This document shows positions 1-7,132 of a stretch of 64,000 bases of DNA, one piece after another. This DNA is from Smaragdicoccus niigatensis DSM 44881 = NBRC 103563 (GTDB lineage: Bacteria > Actinomycetota > Actinomycetes > Mycobacteriales > Mycobacteriaceae). Every line of letters begins with the position of its first letter. Position 1 is the first letter of the stretch. Both the position numbers and the translations under genes were made by a program. The stretch spans positions 248,001 to 312,000 of the forward strand of contig NZ_AQXZ01000016.1 in the NCBI RefSeq assembly GCF_000380645.1. The letters are read 5' to 3'. The notes below the pieces were generated by a model. It did no database searches and had not been told where the DNA came from. It worked only from the letters and a program-made list of their open reading frames with translations.

Positions 1-2
1 TC

Positions 3-680
3 GGTTCCCAACTCATCCAGACGCTCTACTACCCGGTCGTCGGGTTGTTGCTGATCGTCGCGCTGACGACCCTGTACAAGCTCGCGCTGCACAAATCGTT
101 GCCATGGCATCGCCTGCTCGGCGGCGCTCTTCTCGCCGGACTCGTCTTCCTCGTCGCGAGCAAAGTGCTGCGGGTCTATCTGTCGTGGGCACTCAAGGAA
201 GGCAGCAGCTACGGCGCGCTCGCGACCCCGATCGCGTTCCTGTTGTTCACGTTCATGCTCGGGTTCGCCATCGTCATCGGCGCTGAGTTCAATGCCACGA
301 TCCAGGAGTTCTGGCCGGCGAAGGAGACTCGAGTCGCCCAGTCGTTGGAAAGACTCGCGGGTCAGGTGACGTCCGGTTCGGTCGCCATCGTCGGCCTGCT
401 CGCCCAGACAACGGTGCAGACCGTGCGCATCGCGACCGGCCCGCTGCGCGTGGCGGCAGAGAAAGCCCGGGCCGCGAACGCTGACGGCGAGATTGCCCCG
501 GAAGACGCAGACGACTCCGGCGCCCCTGACGAAGAGGCCCCGGAGCCGGCAACGGGATCAGGCGATCAGCGGCCCGAAGGCAGCGACTCGTATATGCGCT
601 TGCACTCCTCGCAGACGGGCGAGCCCGGCTTGGGTGCACGCGTCACGGGAAAGACTTCGCCGCACAGCGCCACGACGTAG
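3..680 (+). CDS. YihY/BrkB family membrane protein, 3' part
   Basis: This is the C-terminal part of an integral membrane protein of the YihY/BrkB (virulence factor BrkB) family; the start lies left of the window and the frame is open from base 3. Visible are about three membrane segments and the family's typical end of the membrane domain (GSSYGALATPIAFLLFTFML, then IGAEFNA). A hydrophilic acidic tail of about 110 residues follows, rich in Ala, Glu, Asp and Pro. The family is probably a transporter or envelope permease, but its substrate is not settled. The last 115 bases overlap the DUF3039 gene on the opposite strand, so the tail is coded antisense to another gene. The same pair of neighbours precedes sigB in mycobacteria (Rv2707/Rv2708c). 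Confidence 0.85.
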   Translation, partial: GSQLIQTLYYPVVGLLLIVALTTLYKLALHKSLPWHRLLGGALLAGLVFLVASKVLRVYLSWALKEGSSYGALATPIAFLLFTFMLGFAIVIGAEFNATIQEFWPAKETRVAQSLERLAGQVTSGSVAIVGLLAQTTVQTVRIATGPLRVAAEKARAANADGEIAPEDADDSGAPDEEAPEPATGSGDQRPEGSDSYMRLHSSQTGEPGLGARVTGKTSPHSATT

Positions 681-802
681 GTACCCATGACCGCGCTCTC
701 GGCGACCTTGTCCTTCTTCACATAGTGGAAGAACTTCGGGGTGTCTTCACTGGTCTGGTCCCGCGTGGTTTCATCCGGCCGAACCTCGGTTTGCGTACTC
801 AC
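566..802 (-). CDS. DUF3039 family small protein
   Basis: A 78-residue protein with the highly conserved DUF3039 core: TPKFFHYVKKDKVAESAVMG, then VALCGEVFPVTRAPKPGSPV and CEECKRIYESLP. The three cysteines (one in ALCGE, two in CEEC) and a histidine suggest a small metal-binding fold. That is inference; the function is unknown. DUF3039 is almost universal in actinobacteria and lies in this position, opposite to sigB, in mycobacteria. The gene ends inside the tail of the BrkB-family gene, giving a 115-base convergent overlap. The ATG start is followed by a polar, poorly conserved 20-residue lead before the conserved block. Confidence 0.9.
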   Translation of the reverse strand: MSTQTEVRPDETTRDQTSEDTPKFFHYVKKDKVAESAVMGTYVVALCGEVFPVTRAPKPGSPVCEECKRIYESLPSGR

Positions 803-915
803 CCCTCTATCATGCCGCAGTGTTCAACGGCCGCCTCGCAGGCTCCGTGCGAAACCAACCCGCGCATTTGTCCCTCAGGGGTGCATTGCTCACAGGCAAG
901 TGACAGAGTTGAGAT

Positions 916-1284
916 ATGGCGAACCACCCGGATCCGTCGTGGACGGATCTGCCAGATGACCTGGGCAGCTCCCGCCACCCGGTCCTCATCACCGCTGCCC
1001 GCAGATCATTGGCAGAGGAACAGCACGACCGCATCGTCAAATACACGTTGCTCATGGGATGCCGAATTCCCTGCCTGCTCATCGCCGGCTACACATACTC
1101 GATCTGGGAAAGCGCCTGGATCTCGTTGTCGATCATCCTGATCTCTGTTCCACTCCCCTGGATGGCCGTGCTCATTGCGAACGACCGTCCGCCGATCAAG
1201 CGACCCAAGCCCCAGCGCAAGGTCCCGCGCATGTCGAACGCCCCAGAACTCCCGCGCGGGGAGCACCACACGGTCGACGGCTGA
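916..1284 (+). CDS. DUF3099 family membrane protein
   Basis: A 122-residue protein of the DUF3099 family. The N-terminal part (HPVLITAARRSLAEEQHDRI) is the family signature. It is followed by two closely spaced hydrophobic segments (about residues 43-62 and 67-88) and a basic, proline-rich tail (RPPIKRPKPQRKVPR). It should sit in the cytoplasmic membrane as a hairpin with both ends inside. Its function is unknown. It lies directly upstream of sigB, as does the mycobacterial homologue Rv2709. No strong ribosome binding site precedes the ATG, so the start is taken from homology of the N-terminus. Confidence 0.8.
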   Translation: MANHPDPSWTDLPDDLGSSRHPVLITAARRSLAEEQHDRIVKYTLLMGCRIPCLLIAGYTYSIWESAWISLSIILISVPLPWMAVLIANDRPPIKRPKPQRKVPRMSNAPELPRGEHHTVDG

Positions 1285-1309
1285 CCGCTCAGGTTCCCCA
1301 GCGAGCACA

Positions 1310-1327
1310 TTCTCAGCAACTTCTCAG
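1310..1327 (+). promoter_or_regulatory. direct repeats TTCTCAG x2, candidate response-regulator box upstream of sigB
   Basis: Two exact copies of TTCTCAG at 1310-1316 and 1321-1327, spaced one helical turn (11 bp) apart, about 55 bp upstream of the sigB -35 element. OmpR-type response regulators typically bind such tandem half-sites. MprA acts on sigB in M. tuberculosis, so an MprA-like site is a reasonable guess, but the assignment is inference. Confidence 0.4.
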
Positions 1328-1380
1328 TCGTTCGCTGTCATCGCCCCACGTCAAGGCCTGTTTCACCGGCTTGTGAAACG

Positions 1381-1408
1381 GGAACCTTTTAGATGGGTTT
1401 CACGTTGA
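1381..1408 (+). promoter_or_regulatory. SigE/SigH-type promoter of sigB
   Basis: GGAACC at 1381-1386 and CGTTGA at 1403-1408 match the GGAAC...GTT elements used by the ECF factors SigE and SigH, with 18 bases between GGAAC and GTT. It sits about 58 bases before the sigB start codon. In M. tuberculosis sigB is transcribed from just such a promoter. The -35 is embedded in repeated GTTTCAC/GTGAAAC heptamers at 1360-1366, 1373-1379 and 1397-1403. Confidence 0.7.
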
Positions 1409-1465
1409 TCACTATGACGCTGCCAAACGCGGCGCCGATCGCGCACCCTCACGAGGAGGCAGGTA

Positions 1466-2431
1466 ATGACAAGCCCCAGCACGACTCGACCCCGGCTCAC
1501 TGACGCCGACCTGGACGCACAGAGCCCCGCAGCGGACCTCGTACGTGTGTACTTGAACGGGATCGGACGTACTGCGCTGCTCACCGCCGAGGACGAGGTT
1601 GAGTTGGCGAAGCGGATCGAGGCAGGGCTGTACGCCGACTTCCTCCTGGGCACGACGTCTCCGACGCCCGCCAAGAAGCGCGATCTCCTGACCATCGTCA
1701 AAGACGGCCAGGCCGCCCGGGCACATCTGCTCGAAGCGAACCTTCGCCTCGTCGTGTCGCTGGCCAAGCGCTACACCGGCCGCGGCATGCCGCTCCTGGA
1801 CCTCATCCAGGAAGGCAACCTCGGTCTGATCCGCGCGATGGAGAAGTTCGACTACGCCAAGGGCTTCAAATTCTCGACGTACGCCACTTGGTGGATTCGC
1901 CAGGCGATCACGCGCGGTATGGCGGACCAGAGCCGCACGATCCGTCTCCCAGTCCACTTGGTCGAGCAGGTCAACAAGCTTGCTCGTATCAAGCGGGAGC
2001 TGCACCAGCAGCTCGGACGCGAGGCCACGGACGCGGAACTGGCGGCGGAGTCGGGCATCCCGGTGGAGAAGATCAACGATCTCCTCGACCACAGCCGTGA
2101 CCCGGTCAGCCTCGACATGCCGGTCGGCAGCGACGAGGAAGCGCCGCTCGGTGACTTCATCGAGGACACCGAATCGACGTCGGCCGAGGCAGTGGTCATC
2201 GCCGGCCTGCTGCACGACGATATTCGGCAGGTCCTGTGCACGCTCGACGAGCGCGAGCAGCAGGTCATCCGCCTGCGGTTCGGCCTCGACGACGGTCAGC
2301 CGCGCACGCTCGACCAGATCGGACGCCTGTTCGGACTGTCGCGTGAGCGGGTTCGCCAGATCGAGCGAGAGGTCATGACGAAGCTCCGCAAGGGCGATCG
2401 CGCAGACCGCCTGCGCGCCTACGCGAGCTGA
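1466..2431 (+). CDS. sigB: RNA polymerase sigma factor SigB (group 2)
   Basis: A 321-residue non-essential sigma-70 family factor, close to SigA but lacking its long N-terminus. Region 1.2 is seen at about residues 25-60 ([20 protein letters not shown]). Region 2 has [19 protein letters not shown] and the -10 recognition helix around [13 protein letters not shown]. Region 4 ends with the -35 helix-turn-helix [20 protein letters not shown]. SigB directs general stress and stationary-phase transcription. The ATG has a strong GAGGAGG site 5-6 bases upstream. The order sigB-ideR-galE is that of Corynebacterium (sigB-dtxR-galE), and the upstream ECF-type promoter implies a sigma cascade. A strong hairpin follows the stop. 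Confidence 0.96.
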   Translation: MTSPSTTRPRLTDADLDAQSPAADLVRVYLNGIGRTALLTAEDEVELAKRIEAGLYADFLLGTTSPTPAKKRDLLTIVKDGQAARAHLLEANLRLVVSLAKRYTGRGMPLLDLIQEGNLGLIRAMEKFDYAKGFKFSTYATWWIRQAITRGMADQSRTIRLPVHLVEQVNKLARIKRELHQQLGREATDAELAAESGIPVEKINDLLDHSRDPVSLDMPVGSDEEAPLGDFIEDTESTSAEAVVIAGLLHDDIRQVLCTLDEREQQVIRLRFGLDDGQPRTLDQIGRLFGLSRERVRQIEREVMTKLRKGDRADRLRAYAS

Positions 2432-2477
2432 GCGACCACGCCGGGAAGTATCTGTCCTGGCGTTTCGTTGACATAAG

Positions 2478-2518
2478 AAGCGCTGGTTAGCCGATTGTTC
2501 AGCGGCTGACCAGCGCTT
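2478..2518 (+). terminator. hairpin terminator after sigB
   Basis: A 16-bp stem (2478-2493 with 2503-2518, one G-T pair) closes a 9-base loop, 46 bases after the sigB stop. There is no T-run, as is usual for actinobacterial terminators. It separates sigB from ideR. Confidence 0.7.
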
Positions 2519-2578
2519 CAAGTGCGCAAAGGACCCGTTGCGCCTTGTAAACTCCGGGTCGGGAGAAGGGTGTTGAGG

Positions 2579-3262
2579 GTGAAAGATCTGGTTGATACCA
2601 CGGAGATGTACCTCCGGACGATCTACGACCTCGAAGAGGAGGGCGTGGTTCCACTGCGCGCCCGCATCGCTGAGCGCCTTGAGCAGAGCGGCCCGACCGT
2701 AAGCCAAACGGTCGCCCGCATGGAACGCGACGGCCTTCTCCTCGTCGCCGGCGACCGTCACCTCGAGCTGACCGCCAAGGGTCGTGGCCTGGCCATTGCG
2801 GTCATGCGCAAGCACCGCCTGGCGGAGCGTCTCCTTGTCGACATCATCGGCATGGACTGGGAAGACGTCCACGCCGAAGCGTGCCGGTGGGAGCACGTCA
2901 TGAGCGAGGAAGTCGAGCGCAAGCTCGTCGAGGTGCTCAACCACCCGACGACCTCGCCGTACGGAAACCCGATTCCCGGCCTGGATGAGCTGGGCATTGA
3001 GACCATTGTGGACAGCGAGAAACTCGTTCGCCTGAGCGACCTTCCCATCGGTCAGCCGACGCCGGTCGTCATTCGCCGCCTCGCCGAATACATCCAGTCC
3101 GAACCGGACGTCATCCGCCATCTGCGGGACAACGGCATCGTGCCGGACGCGCGCGTCACCGTCGAAGTGCAGCCAGGTACGGTGACCATCAGCGTTGGCG
3201 GCCACGACAGTTTCGAACTTGCCGAGGACCTCGCTCACGCGGTATCTGTCCGCACTGTCTGA
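2579..3262 (+). CDS. ideR: iron-dependent transcriptional repressor IdeR/DtxR
   Basis: A 227-residue DtxR-family metalloregulator that, when loaded with Fe2+, represses siderophore and iron-uptake genes and activates iron storage. The N-terminal winged helix is nearly identical to mycobacterial IdeR ([20 protein letters not shown], then [20 protein letters not shown]). The dimerisation and metal-site region contains [13 protein letters not shown]-like residues ([14 protein letters not shown]). An SH3-like third domain ends the protein ([20 protein letters not shown]). I chose the GTG at 2579 because it gives the usual N-terminus and lies about 10 bases after GAGAAGGG; an in-frame GTG at 2570 would overlap that site. 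galE follows after 21 bases, probably co-transcribed. Confidence 0.95.
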   Translation: MKDLVDTTEMYLRTIYDLEEEGVVPLRARIAERLEQSGPTVSQTVARMERDGLLLVAGDRHLELTAKGRGLAIAVMRKHRLAERLLVDIIGMDWEDVHAEACRWEHVMSEEVERKLVEVLNHPTTSPYGNPIPGLDELGIETIVDSEKLVRLSDLPIGQPTPVVIRRLAEYIQSEPDVIRHLRDNGIVPDARVTVEVQPGTVTISVGGHDSFELAEDLAHAVSVRTV

Positions 3263-3283
3263 GGGCTTTTCGGAAGGCGAGGA

Positions 3284-4267
3284 ATGAGGCTTCTGGTCAC
3301 CGGCGGCGCCGGTTATGTGGGTAGCGTCTGTGCTCAGGTGCTCCTTGAGAGCGGACACGAGGTCGTCGTCGTCGACGACCTGTCGACCGGCAACCGGGAC
3401 TTGGTCCCCGCTGGTGCCGAGTTCGTCGAGGGTGACATCGCCGAACTGGCGCCGTCGCTGCTCGGCAGCGGTGCTCCGTTCGACGGAGTGCTCCACTTTG
3501 CGGCGATGTCGCTGGTCGGCGAATCGGTCGAGTATCCAGAGAAGTACTGGTTCGGCAATGTCGTGAAGTCGCTTCAGTTGATCGAGGCAATGCGCAATGC
3601 CGGCGTTCCGCGCCTGGTGTTCTCCTCGACAGCAGCGACCTATGGCGAGCCGGAAGTCACCCCCATTACCGAAGACATGCCGACGCGCCCGACTAACCCG
3701 TACGGCGCCTCGAAGCTGGCGATTGACCACGCGATCACGTCGTACGCAGTCGCGCATGGGCTCGCCGCGACGAGCCTTCGGTACTTCAACGTCGCAGGCG
3801 CTTACGGCGGCCTCGGCGAGAACCGCGTCATCGAGACGCATCTCATTCCTCTCGTTCTTCAGGTTGCTCTGGGCTACCGCGAGCAGATCGCGGTGTTCGG
3901 CACCGACTGGCCGACCAAGGACGGCACGGCGGTCCGCGACTACATCCACATCCGCGACCTCGCCGAAGCCCACATGCTCGCTTTGCAGTCGTCCGAGGCC
4001 GGTAAGCACCGCATCTACAACCTCGGCTCCGGCGAGGGCTTCAGCGTTCGTGAAGTCATCGCCGCGTGCGAGGAAGTGGTCGGCAAGCCGATCAAGGCGG
4101 TCGACTCGCCGCGCCGACCGGGAGACCCGGCGGTGCTCATCGCGTCGAGCGAACGGGCGATGACCGAACTCGGCTGGAAACCGCAGCACACGTCGCTGCA
4201 CGAGATCGTCTCCGATGCGTGGGAGTTCCTGCGCGACCTCGGCGACCGGGCCCACGCCGCGCGCTGA
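3284..4267 (+). CDS. galE: UDP-glucose 4-epimerase
   Basis: A 327-residue extended short-chain dehydrogenase that interconverts UDP-glucose and UDP-galactose, supplying galactose (and via it galactofuranose) for the arabinogalactan of the cell wall. The Rossmann motif GGAGYVGS is at the very N-terminus, and the catalytic Tyr-Lys pair is in [11 protein letters not shown] (YxxxK). The UDP-sugar site region [22 protein letters not shown] is typical of GalE. The ATG follows a GGAAGGCGAGGA site. It lies 21 bases after ideR, as galE lies after dtxR in Corynebacterium, and ends 8 bases from the convergent DUF4192 gene. Confidence 0.95.
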   Translation: MRLLVTGGAGYVGSVCAQVLLESGHEVVVVDDLSTGNRDLVPAGAEFVEGDIAELAPSLLGSGAPFDGVLHFAAMSLVGESVEYPEKYWFGNVVKSLQLIEAMRNAGVPRLVFSSTAATYGEPEVTPITEDMPTRPTNPYGASKLAIDHAITSYAVAHGLAATSLRYFNVAGAYGGLGENRVIETHLIPLVLQVALGYREQIAVFGTDWPTKDGTAVRDYIHIRDLAEAHMLALQSSEAGKHRIYNLGSGEGFSVREVIAACEEVVGKPIKAVDSPRRPGDPAVLIASSERAMTELGWKPQHTSLHEIVSDAWEFLRDLGDRAHAAR

Positions 4268-4275
4268 CACGGTCT

Positions 4276-5316
4276 TCATCCCGCCGGCGAGAGTTCGACG
4301 CCGAGGTGTGCGGCGCAGTCGAAACCGCACGCGGTGAAAGCGCGAATCTCCGTGGGCGCGATTCCCGACTGGAGTGACTCATCGAGCAGGCCCGCGAGGA
4401 CGTGCTCGGGGTCGCTCTCCAGCGCGGCCGCGAACGCCGAACTCGCCATGGCGCCGTCACCGCCGAGGTAGGCCAGGTGCCCGAGCAGAGTCAGGGGTTC
4501 CGCGCGCTGCGGCGCCGGAGCGAGTCGGGCCATGGCGATCCAGAGAAGCTCGGCGGCCTTTGCCTGGTCGGTGGCGGCCAAGGCCAATGCAGCGTCGCGG
4601 ACCTTCTTGTCGCCGAGCGCCCGGCTCACCACGACGACGGTCTCAACACCGACGGTCTCTCCCGACCCGACTGCACGAACCGCCCGCAGCACTCGTTGAA
4701 GTCCCAGCTGCGGCTTCGGTGGTTTCGCCGGTCGTCGCAGGCGTTTGGCCACCTCGTCCGCCTCCGGACACGGTGTCGGTGCGAAGACCGCGGTGAGATC
4801 GTCGCGACTCTCAAAGATCCTTCGTCCCGATAGCACGGAGGCCGCGGCGACCTCGGACGCAGTCGGGTCCGGGAGCCGGCCATGCTTGCGATCGGACAGC
4901 ATCGACCGGTACGGCTTGCCCGGCGCGATTTCCGGGGTCCAGAACGCGTCGGACACGCGCAACCCGTAGTCGCGCACCTGCCGGTCGAGGACGCGAAGAA
5001 CCATCTCGTGCATGGTCGTCGGCCAGGCGTCGACAAACAGGCAGATCACCGACTGGATCGATAGATCCTCATGGACGGAGACAGCGCGCTCGCACACCGA
5101 CCCGATGATGTGCTCCACGTCGCGTTCGGCGAAGCCGGCGGGAATCATGTCGTACCGGACGATCGGTCCGATCCGTCGGCCGGACGGCCCACCGACGAAC
5201 ATGAGGACGATGGAGGCGGTCGGAAAGAAGCCGAGCATGGCCGGCACCGCGACGATCAAATCACCGGGTGATGTGACACTGCAGCGGATGGGGGTGGAGT
5301 CGAATTCGGAAGGCAC
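4276..5316 (-). CDS. DUF4192 domain-containing protein
   Basis: A 346-residue soluble protein of the actinobacterial DUF4192 family. The opening (SPGDLIVAVPAMLGFFPTAS, then VLMFVGG) is the family's hallmark, and the C-terminal half has the Ala-rich helical repeat region (AEPLTLLGHLAYLGGDGAMA). No catalytic motif is evident and the biochemical role is unknown. It stands in place of the genes found between ideR and the PAC2 gene in mycobacteria. It ends 8 bases from galE on the opposite strand. Confidence 0.85.
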   Translation of the reverse strand: MPSEFDSTPIRCSVTSPGDLIVAVPAMLGFFPTASIVLMFVGGPSGRRIGPIVRYDMIPAGFAERDVEHIIGSVCERAVSVHEDLSIQSVICLFVDAWPTTMHEMVLRVLDRQVRDYGLRVSDAFWTPEIAPGKPYRSMLSDRKHGRLPDPTASEVAAASVLSGRRIFESRDDLTAVFAPTPCPEADEVAKRLRRPAKPPKPQLGLQRVLRAVRAVGSGETVGVETVVVVSRALGDKKVRDAALALAATDQAKAAELLWIAMARLAPAPQRAEPLTLLGHLAYLGGDGAMASSAFAAALESDPEHVLAGLLDESLQSGIAPTEIRAFTACGFDCAAHLGVELSPAG

Positions 5317-5389
5317 CGACTCAGGTTCGTCGTCGCCGAGGACGACTCCCCGAGTTCAGCCCGGAGATGGACCCCGGCCTGTGGATAAA

Positions 5390-6067
5390 TCAGGAATGCT
5401 TGATCTTCGACAACTGGCTGTTCAGGACGGTTTTCATGGTGTCGAGATCCGGCGATGGCGAGCCGAAGGTCATATAAGTGACCAAAACTCGGATCGCCCC
5501 GACCTGCCCGGCCATCGTCACCATCGTCTCGTGGAGAGACGCCAGGGCACTCCCCGACCGAACCACCCGGCGCCACACGAACGAGGGAGACTTCAGGTCA
5601 GCGGGCGACGGCAAGACCTCGGTGTGCACGGAGATTTCGGCCGCCCGGTTCTTGGCGGTGATATCCGTGCAGCGCGTGACGTAGTCGTGCAACTTCTCGA
5701 TCGAAGAGTCACCGACGTTTTCGACGATCAGCGTGAGGGTCGACCGATCGCTCTCGTTGGTGCCGACCGCAACGGCCAACGCGCCCACCGTCGTCGGCGG
5801 CGCGTCGGGCTTGCAATCGGGGGGAGCGATGTTCTCCGCGGCGTCCGGAAGGCCGGACATGTCGCCCGCAGCCTGGGCCGCCACCTGGGGCGGAAGAACC
5901 ACGGCCGGATATGTGTTGGGAAATTGAGAAGTCTCCAGCAACACTGTCTGAACATTCGCCGGAGTGACCTGCGGGATGGGGCGAGCCGTTCCGACGACGC
6001 CCTCGGAACATCCGCCGAGGAGGAGTGCGCCAGCTGCCGTTGTCGCCGCCAGCCGCCATTTGCGCAT
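5390..6067 (-). CDS. putative lipoprotein, sensor-domain-like
   Basis: A 225-residue exported protein. It begins with a short signal peptide (MRKWRLAATTAAGALLLGGC) ending in a clear lipobox (LGGC), so it should be anchored in the outer leaflet of the plasma membrane. The mature part resembles small mycobacterial lipoproteins of the DUF5642/sensor-domain type. It has four further cysteine/proline landmarks and alternating beta-strand stretches but no catalytic motif. Function unknown. The ATG at 6067 has GGA seven bases upstream; an in-frame ATG at 6082 is the alternative. It is divergent from the PAC2 gene. Confidence 0.7.
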   Translation of the reverse strand: MRKWRLAATTAAGALLLGGCSEGVVGTARPIPQVTPANVQTVLLETSQFPNTYPAVVLPPQVAAQAAGDMSGLPDAAENIAPPDCKPDAPPTTVGALAVAVGTNESDRSTLTLIVENVGDSSIEKLHDYVTRCTDITAKNRAAEISVHTEVLPSPADLKSPSFVWRRVVRSGSALASLHETMVTMAGQVGAIRVLVTYMTFGSPSPDLDTMKTVLNSQLSKIKHS

Positions 6068-6172
6068 GTCAGATTCCGTCATCGCACCCCAGTGTGCCAG
6101 CCGTGACCGCAAACGCACGGCCGACGCCACGGTAGTGGACACTGGAGTCGAACCAGTAGAGGAAAAGGAACG

Positions 6173-7123
6173 ATGGAGCCCCGAGACAACCTGTTCGAGT
6201 TGCACTTCCCGGTCCCGGAACTCGCCGGCGAGAACGGCGATGGCCCGGTGCTGATCCATGCACTCGAGGGTTTTACTGACGCCGGGCACGCTGTTCGCCT
6301 CGCCGCGACCCACCTGCGCGACAGCCTCGAGGCCGAGCCTGTCGCGGCATTCGACATCGATGAGCTGCTTGATTACCGCTCGCGCCGGCCGATGATGACC
6401 TTCAAGACCGACCACTTCGAGGCCTACGCGGAGCCCGAACTCACGCTCTACGCGCTTAAGGACCTCGCCGGAACCCCGTTCCTCCTGCTCACCGGTCTCG
6501 AACCGGATCTGCGGTGGGAGCGGTTCGTCGTGGCCGTTCGCGGATTGGCGGAGCAGCTCGGCGTGCGCCGGACCATCGGATTGAGTGCGATTCCGATGGC
6601 GATCCCCCACACTCGCCCGCTCGGAATGACGGCCCACGCCAGCGATCCCGAGTTGATCGGCGACTACCAACCGTGGATCGGTGAGGTGCAGGTGCCGGGT
6701 AGCGCGTCGGCCCTCCTCGAATACCGGACGGGCCAGGCCGGCGCCGAGTCCGTGGGCTTCTCGGTGCATGTTCCGCACTACCTCGCGCAGACCGACTACC
6801 CCGAAGCCGCACAGACGCTCCTGGAGCATGTCGCGGACAACGCCGGACTCGACCTGCCGCTTGCCGCCCTGGCTGATGCGGCCGCTCGCGTCCGGGAACA
6901 GGTCGCCGAGCATCTCGAGTCGAACTCCGAGGTCGCCTCGGTGGTTGCCGCTCTCGAGCGTCAGTACGACACGTTCATCCAGGCGCAAGAACGTCGGTCG
7001 TCGCTCCTCGCCGAGGGCGTCGAGCTGCCGAGCGGTGACGAACTGGGAGCAGAATTCGAACGGTTCCTCGCCGAGCAGGGCGGTTGGGGCCTTTCTGACG
7101 GTGATGACAAGCCGAAGAAGTAG
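6173..7123 (+). CDS. PAC2 family protein
   Basis: A 316-residue soluble protein of the PAC2 (proteasome assembly chaperone 2-like) family. The N-terminal signature is LIHALEGFTDAGHAVRLAA, followed by the DELLDYRSRRPMM motif. The C-terminal third is a long charged helix (residues about 225-300), probably a coiled coil. The family is widespread in actinobacteria (Rv2714 occupies this position in M. tuberculosis) and forms a barrel-like trimer of unknown function; a direct link to the proteasome is not shown. GGAAAAGGAAC precedes the ATG. The helicase gene follows after 9 bases, so the two are probably co-transcribed. Confidence 0.9.
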   Translation: MEPRDNLFELHFPVPELAGENGDGPVLIHALEGFTDAGHAVRLAATHLRDSLEAEPVAAFDIDELLDYRSRRPMMTFKTDHFEAYAEPELTLYALKDLAGTPFLLLTGLEPDLRWERFVVAVRGLAEQLGVRRTIGLSAIPMAIPHTRPLGMTAHASDPELIGDYQPWIGEVQVPGSASALLEYRTGQAGAESVGFSVHVPHYLAQTDYPEAAQTLLEHVADNAGLDLPLAALADAAARVREQVAEHLESNSEVASVVAALERQYDTFIQAQERRSSLLAEGVELPSGDELGAEFERFLAEQGGWGLSDGDDKPKK

Positions 7124-7132
7124 CCTTAGCCA

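Noticed and set aside
1412-4330. A nearly 3-kb open frame on the minus strand across sigB, ideR and galE
   Set aside because: It is the antisense image of three well-supported genes and results from the strong third-position GC bias; its translation is arginine-rich with no recognisable domain.
7050-7066. GAAC and GTTC half-sites in the PAC2 gene resembling an SOS box
   Set aside because: The spacing between half-sites is wrong (not 4 bases) and the site lies inside a coding region.
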